In this document: positions 1-8,500 of the stretch, piece by piece
Layout: each line of letters starts with the position of its first letter
Position numbering within the stretch: position 1 is the stretch's first letter
Assembly (NCBI RefSeq): GCF_036077095.1
Contig: NZ_CP107960.1
Coordinates: 5,332,001-5,396,000 of the forward strand
Reading direction: 5' to 3'
Length of the DNA: 64,000 nt
DNA from: Streptomyces sp. NBC_00376
GTDB taxonomy: Bacteria; Actinomycetota; Actinomycetes; Streptomycetales; Streptomycetaceae
Translations under genes and position numbers: made by a program
The notes under the pieces: model-generated
What the model was told of the DNA's origin: nothing
Seen by the model: the letters and a program-made list of their open reading frames with translations, nothing else
Databases searched by the model: none

Positions 1-2
1 AC

Positions 3-965
3 GACGTGCCGATCGAGAACAAGATGGTGACGCGGGCGATCGCGTCGGCCCAGTCGCAGGTCGAGCAGCAGAACTTCGAGACGCGTAAGAACGTCCTGAA
101 GTACGACGAGGTGCTCAACCGGCAGCGTGAGGTCATCTACGGCGAGCGGCGCCGGGTCCTGGAGGGCGAGGATCTGCAGGACCAGATCCGCCACTTCATG
201 GACGACACGATCGACGACTACATCCGCCAGGAGACCGCCGAGGGCTTCGCGGAGGAGTGGGACCTGGACCGGCTGTGGGGCGCGTTCAAGCAGCTCTACC
301 CGGTGAAGGTCACCGTCGACGAGCTGGAGGACGCGGCCGGCGACCGGGCCGGGATCACGGCCGAGTTCATCGGCGAGTCCATCAAGGACGACATCCACGA
401 GCAGTACGACGCGCGTGAGAAGCAGCTCGGCTCGGACATCATGCGTGAGCTGGAGCGGCGTGTGGTGCTGTCCGTCCTGGACCGCAAGTGGCGTGAGCAC
501 CTCTACGAGATGGACTACCTCCAGGAGGGCATCGGCCTCCGTGCCATGGCGCAGAAGGACCCGCTGGTCGAGTACCAGCGCGAGGGCTTCGACATGTTCA
601 ACGCCATGATGGAGGGCATCAAGGAGGAGTCCGTCGGCTACCTGTTCAACCTGGAGGTCCAGGTCGAGCAGCAGGTCGAGGAGGTGCCGGTGCAGGACGA
701 GGCCGAGCGGACCTCGCTCGTCAAGGAGGACGCCGTGCCGGCGGCGCGTCCGGAGATCCGGGCCAAGGGGCTCGACGCTCCGCAGCGTCCGGACCGGCTG
801 CACTTCTCCGCTCCCACGGTGGATGGGGAGGGCGGGGTCGTCGAGGGCGACTTCTCCAACGGTGAGGGTACGGCTGGGGTCGGGGCCGAGTCCGATGGGC
901 TGACCCGGGCGGAGCGGCGCAAGGCCCAGAAGAATGGTGGGGGCGGGCGGCGCCGTAAGAAGTAG
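3..965 (+). CDS. secA: Preprotein translocase ATPase SecA, C-terminal part
   Basis: SecA is the cytosolic motor that drives unfolded preproteins through SecYEG. Only the last ~320 residues lie in the window; the gene is cut by the left edge. The stretch [20 protein letters not shown] opens the helical scaffold/wing part, and the region up to about residue 215 matches SecA closely. The tail is acidic and Gly-rich, then basic, ending in RRRKK. It has no cysteines, so the C-terminal zinc motif of E. coli SecA is absent. A short 6-bp hairpin (GACGTC arms) lies at 986-1001 just after the stop. Confidence 0.97.
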   Translation, partial: DVPIENKMVTRAIASAQSQVEQQNFETRKNVLKYDEVLNRQREVIYGERRRVLEGEDLQDQIRHFMDDTIDDYIRQETAEGFAEEWDLDRLWGAFKQLYPVKVTVDELEDAAGDRAGITAEFIGESIKDDIHEQYDAREKQLGSDIMRELERRVVLSVLDRKWREHLYEMDYLQEGIGLRAMAQKDPLVEYQREGFDMFNAMMEGIKEESVGYLFNLEVQVEQQVEEVPVQDEAERTSLVKEDAVPAARPEIRAKGLDAPQRPDRLHFSAPTVDGEGGVVEGDFSNGEGTAGVGAESDGLTRAERRKAQKNGGGGRRRKK

Positions 966-1201
966 CGGTAGCGGCAGGCGCCGGTGACGTCTTTGGACGT
1001 CGTTGCGGTGGTCGGGTCGTAGTTGAGATGTAGCCGGGGTCGGGCGCGCGTGGATCGGGCGTCCGGCTCCGGTTTTTTGGTTTGCGGGTAGTGGGGGGTG
1101 AGGTGGGGGCGGGGGTGTGTTCGGTGTGGGGCGGGTTGTGTCGGGTCGGGTTGTGGGCGTGTGCGGCGGGGTGGGGTGGTGGGAAGGGGCGGGGCCTATC
1201 C

Positions 1202-1270
1202 CCTCCCCGCCCCTTCCCGAAACCGGGGCTCTGCCCCGGACCCCGCTCCTCAATCGCCGGAGGGGCTGAA
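1202..1270. repeat. Dispersed Streptomyces intergenic repeat
   Basis: This GC-rich block contains the inverted repeat CCGGGGCTCTGCCCCGG and then CTCCTCAATCGCCGGAGGGGCTG. Very similar blocks are, from memory, scattered in large numbers between genes of many Streptomyces genomes, often just downstream of stop codons. Function unknown. It sits at the head of the G-rich repeat tract and may be what the tract grew from. Confidence 0.6.
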
Positions 1271-2430
1271 GAAGGGGCGAGGGGCTGCGAGGGGCCATGT
1301 GGGGCTGGAGCCTCTGGGCGGGGGGAAGAGGGCCGAGGAGGAGGGGGACGTAGGGCTGAGGAGGGGCTGGGCGGGGCTGGGGCAGAGCTGAGGGGCCGGG
1401 TAGCGCCGAGGGTGGGTTGAGGGCGGGCGGGTGGGGCTGAGGTGGTGCTGAGAGGAGTCTGGGACGGGGCTGGGGCGGCCCAGGCGTCGAGGATGGGCTG
1501 GATGGGGGCCAGGCAGGGGGCGGGCGGAGCCGAGGTGTGAGGGGCCGGGCAGGCCCGAGTGGGCCTGGCGTCGAGATGGGCTGAGTGGGACCTGGCAGCG
1601 CCGGGCCGGGCTGAGGAGGGCCGGGTAGGGCCGGGACGGGGCTGCGAGGGGCCTGGGACAGGGACGGGGCGACCCCAGGCGCCGGGAGGGGCTTGAGCGG
1701 GGCCTGGCAGCGCCGGGAGGGGCTGAGCGAGGCCGGGCAGGGCCGGGCAGGGCCAGGTAGGGCCAGGTAGGGCCGAGGTGGTGCTGGGAGGGGCCTGGTA
1801 GGGCCAGGCGGGGCTGAGCGACGCCAGGCGTCGAGATGGGCTGAGTGGGACCTGGCAGCCCCGGGCCGGGCTGAGGAGGGTCGGGCGGGGCTGGGGTGGT
1901 GCTGAGTGGGGCCAGGCAGGGCCGGGCAAGGCCGAGGAGGGACAGGTTGAACCCGGGGCGGCGCTGAGTGGGGCCAGGCAGGGCCGGGCCGAGGTGGTGC
2001 TGGGAGGGGCCTGGTGGGACCGAGGTGGGCCAGGCAGGCCCGAGTCGGCCCAGGCCGTCGAGATGGGTTGAGTGGGGCCAGGCTGGACCGCGCGGGGCGG
2101 AAGAGGGCCGGGACGGGGCCGAGGAGGGCCGGGCAGGCCCGAGGTGGGGCTGAGGAAGGTCGGGCAGGGCCCGAGTGGGCCCAGGCGCCGAGGTGTGGCC
2201 AGCGAGGGGCCACGCAGGACCGGGGCGGATGGAGGGGCCACGTAGGACCCGGACGGGTGGAGGGGGCCCGAGGAGAGCCAGGTGGGCCGAGGGGCCGGGT
2301 GTGGGGCCGGGAGGGGGCCAGGTGGGGCTGGAGGGGCCACGTGGGGCCGGAGAGGGCTTGGTGGGGCTGGAGGGGCCACGTGGGGCCGGAGGAGGGCTTG
2401 GTGGGGGCAGGGGCAGGAGCGGGTGGGGTA
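1266..2430. repeat. Long G-rich degenerate repeat tract, no credible gene
   Basis: About 1.2 kb in which the plus strand is overwhelmingly G over C and made of shuffled words such as GAGGGGCC, GGGCCGGGCAGGGCC and GTGGTGCTGGGAGGGG. A ~60-bp block occurs near 1568 and again near 1827 with few changes. A ~30-bp block (CCGAGGTGGTGCTGGGAGGG) recurs near 1773 and 1989. The phrase GGAGGGGCCACGTGGGGCCGG is tandemly repeated near 2326-2390. Long open frames cross it on both strands, but they encode Pro/Ala/Ser- or Gly/Arg-rich low-complexity sequence without domains. I read it as expanded non-coding repeats. Confidence 0.7.
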
Positions 2431-2600
2431 GGGATTTGTGGGCTCTCTCTGTCGGCCGCCCGCCCTCCCAAAGCCCGCGGGGGCTGGGGGAGGGCGGGAC
2501 GGGGTGGGTGGGTTTGGTGGTTCGTGCTGGGGCGGTCCTGTGCCCCGTCTTGTTCGGCGCTCCCTTTCTTGGGTTCCTGCGTCTGCCGGCCTCGGCCGGG

Positions 2601-3029
2601 CTAGCGGGGCTGGGCTGTCCGCAGGTGTTCGTCGCCGAGTTCCACCGCCGCGCAGCGCCAGCGGAGGTCGGTGCCCTGTTCCAGGCGGAAGGCCATCGCG
2701 CGTACCTGTTCGCCCGCCGCGATGCTCGCGAAGGCCTCCACCACGCCCGGGGCCGGCTGGGCGCCGTGGCACATGCGGATGACGGGGCGGGCGCCGCGGG
2801 CCCTGAGGGGGGTGCGTGGGGCCAGTTCGGTCAGCTGGTCGTATGCCTCGCCGATGGTGTGGCCGAGCATCCAGTGCACCGGGCGCTGGCCGCTGAGGAC
2901 CGCAAGGAGGCGATCGGCGAACCAGTGGTGCGGGCGTACGCGCCGGGGAGTCCGGGTGCGCTGGGGTGGTACGGCTTCGGGCCTGCGCTGGTCGCGTCGT
3001 CCGGCGGGCCGGGTCCTGTTCGTGCTCAT
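2601..3029 (-). CDS. Rv3235-family conserved protein
   Basis: A small (142 aa) basic cytosolic protein of the actinobacterial Rv3235 family, which commonly sits close to secA; its function is unknown. The first ~30 residues are Arg/Pro-rich and look disordered. The conserved core starts at HHWFADRLLAVLSGQRPVHWMLGH and continues through PVIRMCHGAQPAPGVVEAFASI to a final basic/aromatic strand (DLRWRCAAVELG). It is convergent with secA across the repeat tract. The family call rests on recalled similarity; no catalytic motif is visible. Confidence 0.8.
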   Translation of the reverse strand: MSTNRTRPAGRRDQRRPEAVPPQRTRTPRRVRPHHWFADRLLAVLSGQRPVHWMLGHTIGEAYDQLTELAPRTPLRARGARPVIRMCHGAQPAPGVVEAFASIAAGEQVRAMAFRLEQGTDLRWRCAAVELGDEHLRTAQPR

Positions 3030-3321
3030 CGATCATCGCCCCCGTGCTTCAGAGGCCCGGTGAAATACCGGGCGGTAACTTCTGCTGTGGACCTTCTACG
3101 GCGACGGCCGAGGACGCCGCAAGCGGCACTGGGGCGAAGGGAGCGACCGGGAGGAATCACCTATCCGGGTGATGAGGCCGGTGCCGGGCGGGGCGTGAGG
3201 CGGGCGCGAGGAGGGTGAGGGGCGGTTGCCGGGTGGACGGGGCGGCATCGGTGCACGTGACCCCAAAGGGGGACGTCACACGTATCCTGAGGGCGTTTCC
3301 GACTACGAAAGCGGCCCGGCC

Positions 3322-3828
3322 ATGCGCGTGTACGTCCCCCTGACCCTGTCCGGTCTCGCAGCGGCGCACCGGGCGGGCGAAATCGGTCCCGGTCCGCTCA
3401 CCGCGTACGCGGTGACCCCCGCACTGCGCGAGTGGTACGTCTCGGACGACATCGAGGAACTGGAGTACGCGGCGCTCAACCGGGCCGCCTCCGCCTCGCT
3501 GCGCATGATCGCGCAGAACCCCGGCGCGGCGCGCAGGCGTGTCGTCATCGCCGTCGAGGTGCCGGACGGTGCGGCGGTCGCCGACCCGGACCACAGCCTC
3601 GACCCGTCCTCGCTCGGCGAGGTGCGGATCGCGTCCCCCGTGGCGCTCGCCAGGGCCGCCGCGGTGCATGTAGACGCCGACGACGCGGAGAAGGACGTCA
3701 CGGCGGCGGCCGCGGCGCTGGGGGCGGCGGACCTCGGGGACGACGACGCGCAGTTCACCGTGGACGGCGCCGAGGACCACGAGCTGCTCTGGTTCGGCAT
3801 CCAGGAGATTCCGAATCTGATTCCCTGA
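3322..3828 (+). CDS. DUF6912-family conserved protein
   Basis: A 168-aa acidic cytosolic protein conserved in actinomycetes, no known function. It begins MRVYVPLTLSGLAAAHRAGE and has an Ala-rich middle and an acidic C-terminus ending FGIQEIPNLIP. I chose the ATG at 3322 rather than an upstream start because homology-like sequence begins there and the upstream frame crosses a promoter-like area: a TATCCT hexamer near 3291 and an inverted repeat GTGAC...GTCAC at about 3258-3281. It reads towards the HAD gene 75 bp downstream. Confidence 0.8.
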   Translation: MRVYVPLTLSGLAAAHRAGEIGPGPLTAYAVTPALREWYVSDDIEELEYAALNRAASASLRMIAQNPGAARRRVVIAVEVPDGAAVADPDHSLDPSSLGEVRIASPVALARAAAVHVDADDAEKDVTAAAAALGAADLGDDDAQFTVDGAEDHELLWFGIQEIPNLIP

Positions 3829-3903
3829 GGGGCCGATCGCCTGAGGGAAGAGGATGGGGGCAGAGGGCGAACGGGTGTCCTAGGGGGCGGGTACTTTCTA
3901 TGC

Positions 3904-4575
3904 ATGGGGAAGCAAGGGAAGCACCGCACTCATCTGGTCTGGGACTGGAACGGCACACTGCTCGACGACAACGACGCGGTCATCGGCGCGACCAACGCCG
4001 CGTTCGGTGAGGTCGGCCTGGCGCCGATCACCCTTGAGCAGTACCGCGAGATGTACTGCATCCCGATACCCCGCTTCTACGAACGGCTGATGGGCAGGCA
4101 GCCCACGGAGGCCGAGTGGGAGCGGATGGACGGGATCTTCCACCAGCACTACACCGAGCGGCGGGCCGCCTGCGGGCTCACCGAAGGGGCCGAGGAGCTT
4201 CTCACCCAGTGGCAGCTGGGCGGGGGCAGCCAGTCGCTCCTGAGCATGTACGGCCACGAGCAGCTGGTCCCCGTGGTGCGGGGGTACGGCATCGAGCGGC
4301 ACTTCTTGCGGGTCGACGGGCGCACCGGGCCCTCCGGCGGCAGCAAGGCCCGCCACATGGAGCGGCACATCGCCGCGCTGGACGGGATATCCGCCGAGTA
4401 CACGGTGGTCATCGGCGACGCGGTGGACGACGCCGTGGCCGCGGCCCACGTCGGGGCGAAGGCGGTGCTCTACACCGGCGGGTCGCACAGCAGGGCCAGC
4501 CTGGAGGCGGCCGGGGTGCCGGTGGTGGACAGTCTGGCCGAGGCCGCGCAGCTCGCCGAGCGACTTGCCGGGTAG
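3904..4575 (+). CDS. HAD-superfamily hydrolase (phosphoglycolate phosphatase-like)
   Basis: A 223-aa cytosolic protein with the HAD fold and a helical cap. Motif I is HLVWDWNGTLLDD (nucleophile Asp13), motif II is LLSMYGHE (around Ser116), Lys in GGSKARHM serves as motif III, and motif IV is VVIGDAVDDAVAA. Motif I reads DWNGT, so the usual general-acid Asp is Asn15. Similar WDWNGTL motifs are, as I recall, typical of a Streptomyces subgroup, so this is probably a subfamily trait rather than decay. Substrate unknown. A TACTTTCTATG segment lies directly before the start; little leader is present. Confidence 0.88.
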   Translation: MGKQGKHRTHLVWDWNGTLLDDNDAVIGATNAAFGEVGLAPITLEQYREMYCIPIPRFYERLMGRQPTEAEWERMDGIFHQHYTERRAACGLTEGAEELLTQWQLGGGSQSLLSMYGHEQLVPVVRGYGIERHFLRVDGRTGPSGGSKARHMERHIAALDGISAEYTVVIGDAVDDAVAAAHVGAKAVLYTGGSHSRASLEAAGVPVVDSLAEAAQLAERLAG

Positions 4576-4593
4576 GAACCCGGCGGGGGAGCG

Positions 4594-5163
4594 TCAGGTC
4601 GTCACCGGGGCCTTTGTGCGGAGGACCTTCAGGAACTCGCGCATCCACGCCGAATGGTCCGGCCAGGCGCGGGAGGAGACCAGTACGCCGTCCACCACCA
4701 CCTCGTGGTCCTCGAAGGTGGCGCCCGCCGTCTGCATGTCGAGCTCCAGCGCGGGATACGCGGTGACGTGCCGGCCGGTCAGCGCACCGACCGCCGCGGT
4801 CATCAGCGGGCCGTGGCAGATCTGGGCCACCGGCCGGTCGGAGTCGAAGAACGCCTTGAGGATCTTGCGCAGCTCGGCGTCGTTGCGCAGATACTCGGGC
4901 GCCCGGCCGCCCGGGACGACCACCGCCACGTAGTCCCCGGGGTCGACCTCGGAGAACGCCAGGTCGGCGGGCCAGGTGTAGCCGGGCTTCTCGGTGTACG
5001 TGTCGAAGCCGGGCTCGAAGTCGTGGACCACGAAGCGGAGCGTCTTGCGGGTGGGGGCCGCGATGTGGACGTCGTACCCCTCCTCGCGCAGCCGCTGGTA
5101 GGGGTAGAGGACTTCCAGGGACTCGGCGGCGTCGCCGGTGACGATCAGGATCTTCGGTGCCAT
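4594..5163 (-). CDS. DJ-1/PfpI family protein (glutamine amidotransferase-like fold)
   Basis: A 189-aa cytosolic protein of the DJ-1/PfpI superfamily, whose members act as proteases, glyoxalases/deglycases or chaperones. The nucleophile elbow is PVAQICHGP with Cys116; the upstream acidic residues and the VVVPGGRAPEYLR strand-loop complete the expected active-site neighbourhood. The start at MAPKILIVTG is preferred over an upstream ATG because the first beta strand begins there. It converges with the HAD gene, with 18 bp between the stops. Substrate cannot be deduced from sequence. Confidence 0.88.
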   Translation of the reverse strand: MAPKILIVTGDAAESLEVLYPYQRLREEGYDVHIAAPTRKTLRFVVHDFEPGFDTYTEKPGYTWPADLAFSEVDPGDYVAVVVPGGRAPEYLRNDAELRKILKAFFDSDRPVAQICHGPLMTAAVGALTGRHVTAYPALELDMQTAGATFEDHEVVVDGVLVSSRAWPDHSAWMREFLKVLRTKAPVTT

Positions 5164-5552
5164 GGCGGGACTCCCACGGTTCGTCGGCCTGTTCCGCCTA
5201 CCAGAGTGCGGCAATACGGACGCGCGCGCTGTCCAGAGTGTCAAAGTTCGGGGCCATCTTTTTACACAAACGGCTCGTGACGGTCACGGGGGCAGCCGAT
5301 ATAGCCTGGACCCCGTGATCAGCGCGATACGCCTCGGGGGCAGCGAAGCCCCCGGCCTGCGCCCGGAGTGCCACAGCACCCGGGCCGTCGCTGATTCCCC
5401 CAGCCCCGGTCGAACGTCAAAAATGGACGATTCGGCCCCGGGCATCTCTCATAGCGGCATAGCGTCGACTCAGACCGGAAACCCCGTGTCGTGGCGGTAC
5501 GTCGTCTTTTCCACCTACGTCACGCAACGGCGCGCGACAGGAGCCAGAGGAC
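5164..5552. promoter_or_regulatory. Divergent intergenic region upstream of NAD-GDH
   Basis: 389 bp between the PfpI-like gene and the dehydrogenase, with no convincing gene. It holds an AT-rich patch with TTTTTACAC near 5259, an inverted repeat GTGACGGTCAC at 5277-5287, a TATAGCCT -10-like sequence at 5300-5307, and a 7-bp hairpin (CGGGGGC/GCCCCCG) at 5335-5354. The order suggests a promoter near 5300 reading towards the dehydrogenase through a structured ~240-nt leader. No clear GlnR box was found. Confidence 0.4.
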
Positions 5553-8500
5553 ATGCAGACCAAGCTGGACGAAGCCAAGGCCGAGCTGCTCGCACGGGCG
5601 GCGCAGGTAGCTGACAGCAGCCCGGGCGGTGGTGTCGGTGGCCCGGGCGGTACCTCCCGGGTGCGTGTTGCGGCCACCGGGGCCGAGCAGGAGCGCCCCG
5701 GACAGGACGTGCTCCTCTCCTACCTCCAGCGCTACTACCTGCACACCGCCCCGGAGGACATCGCGGGCCGCGACCCCGTGGACGTCTTCGGTGCGGCCTC
5801 CTCCCACTACCGGCTGGCCGAGACGCGTCCGCAGGGCACGGCGAACGTCCGGGTGCACACCCCGACCGTCGAGGAGAACGGCTGGACGTGCAGCCACACG
5901 GTGGTCGAGGTCGTCACCGACGACATGCCGTTCCTGGTCGACTCCGTCACCAATGAGCTGTCCCGGCAGGGACGCGGCATCCATGTCGTGATCCACCCGC
6001 AGGTCGTCGTACGCCGTGACGTCACCGGCAAGCTCATCGAGGTCCTCGCCGAGGGCAACGGCCTCACCGCGGGCCGCAAGGGCGCCGACGACAAGAAGAG
6101 CGAGCTGCCGCACGACGCGCTCGTCGAGTCCTGGATCCACGTCGAGATCGACCGCGAGACCGACCGCGCCGACCTCCAGCAGATCTCCGCCGACCTGCTG
6201 CGCGTGCTGTCCGACGTACGGGAGACCGTCGAGGACTGGGACAAGATGCGCGACGCCGCGCTGCGCATCGCCGACGACCTGCCCGGCGAGCCGCTCGACG
6301 ACCTCGGCGACGAAGAGGTCAACGAGGCCAGGGAGCTGCTGCGCTGGCTCGCCGCCGACCACTTCACCTTCCTCGGCTACCGCGAGTACGAGCTGAAGGA
6401 CACCGACTCGCTGGCCGCCGTCCCCGGCACCGGGCTCGGCATCCTGCGCTCCGACCCGCACCACAGCGTCGACGAGGCGCACCCCGTCAGCCCGTCCTTC
6501 GACCGGCTGCCCGCCGACGCCCGGGCCAAGGCCCGCGAGCGCAAGCTCCTCGTCCTCACCAAGGCCAACAGCCGCTCGACCGTCCACCGCCCCAGCTACC
6601 TCGACTACGTCGGCGTGAAGAAGTTCGACGCGGACGGCAACGTCATCGGTGAGCGCCGCTTCCTCGGACTCTTCTCCTCCGCCGCCTACACCGAGTCCGT
6701 GCGCCGGGTGCCCGTCATCCGCCGCAAGGTCGCCGAGGTGCTGGAGGGCGCGGGCTTCTCGCCCAACAGCCACGACGGCCGCGACCTGCTCCAGATCCTG
6801 GAGACGTACCCGCGCGACGAGCTCTTCCAGACGCCCGTCGACCAGCTGCGCTCCGTCGTCACCTCCGTGCTGTACCTCCAGGAGCGCCGCCGGCTGCGGC
6901 TCTACCTGCGCCAGGACGAGTACGGGCGCTACTACTCCGCGATCGTCTACCTGCCGCGCGACCGCTACACCACCGGTGTCCGGCTGCGCCTGATCGACAT
7001 CCTCAAGGAGGAACTGGGCGGCACCAGCGTCGACTTCACCGCCTGGAACACCGAGTCGATCCTCTCCCGGCTGCACTTCGTCGTCCGCGTCGCGCCCGGC
7101 ACCGAGCTGCCCGACCTCACCGACGCCGAGGCCGACCGCATCGAGGCCCGGCTCGTCGAGGCCGCCCGCTCCTGGGCCGACGGCTTCCAGGAGGCGCTGG
7201 GCGCCGAATGCGGCGAGGAACGCGCCGCCGAGCTGCTGCGCCAGTACGGCCACTCCTTCCCCGAGGGCTACAAGGCCGACCACACGCCGCGCTCCGCCGT
7301 GGCCGACCTGGTCCACCTCGAAGCGCTCAAGCAGGACGAGAAGGACTTCGCCCTCAGCCTGTACGAGCCGGTCGGCGCCGCCCCCGGCGAACGCCGCTTC
7401 AAGATCTACCGGACCGGTGAGCAGGTCTCCCTGTCCGCCGTGCTCCCGGCCCTTCAGCAGCTCGGTGTCGAGGTCGTCGACGAGCGCCCGTACGAGCTGC
7501 GCTGCGCAGACCGTACGCACGCCTGGATCTACGACTTCGGGCTCCGGATGCCGCAGGTGGGTGGCAACGGCAACTACCTCGCCGACGACGCCCGGGACCG
7601 CTTCCAGGACGCCTTCGCCGCCGTGTGGACCGGTGAGGCCGAGAACGACGGCTTCAACTCACTGGTGCTGGGCGCCGGTCTGAACTGGCGTCAGGCGATG
7701 GTGCTGCGCGCCTACGCGAAGTACCTGCGCCAGGCCGGGTCGACGTTCAGCCAGGACTACATGGAGAGCACTCTCCGTAACAACGTCCACACCACCCGGC
7801 TGCTGGTCTCGCTCTTCGAGGCCCGGATGTCCCCGGAGCGGCAGCACGCGGGCACCGAGCTGATCGACGGCCTCCTCGAAGAGCTCGACGGGGCCCTGGA
7901 CCAGGTCGCCTCGCTCGACGAGGACCGCATCCTGCGGTCCTTCCTCACCGTCATCAAGGCCACCCTGCGCACCAACTTCTTCCAGCGCGACGACAGCGGC
8001 AAGCCGCACGGCTACGTCTCGATGAAGTTCGACCCGCAGTCCATCCCGGACCTGCCGGCCCCCCGGCCGGCCTTCGAGATCTGGGTCTACTCGCCGCGCG
8101 TCGAAGGTGTGCACCTGCGCTTCGGCAAGGTCGCCCGAGGCGGTCTGCGCTGGTCGGACCGGCGGGAGGACTTCCGTACGGAGATCCTCGGCCTGGTCAA
8201 GGCACAGATGGTGAAGAACACCGTCATCGTGCCGGTCGGCGCCAAGGGCGGATTCGTCGCCAAGCAGCTCCCGGACCCGGCCGTCGACCGTGACGCCTGG
8301 ATGGCCGAGGGCATCGCCTCGTACCGCACCTTCATCTCGGCGCTGCTCGACATCACCGACAACATGGTGGCCGGCGAGGTCGTGCCGCCCGTCGACGTCG
8401 TCCGGCACGACGAGGACGACACCTACCTGGTCGTCGCCGCCGACAAGGGCACCGCGAGCTTCTCCGACATCGCCAACGAGGTCGCCGTCGGGTACGGCTT

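Noticed and set aside
721..3036. A 771-codon Pro-rich minus-strand frame across the repeat tract
   Set aside because: It overlaps secA and the Rv3235-family gene in wrong frames. Between them it is low-complexity Pro/Ala/Ser produced by the G-rich repeats.
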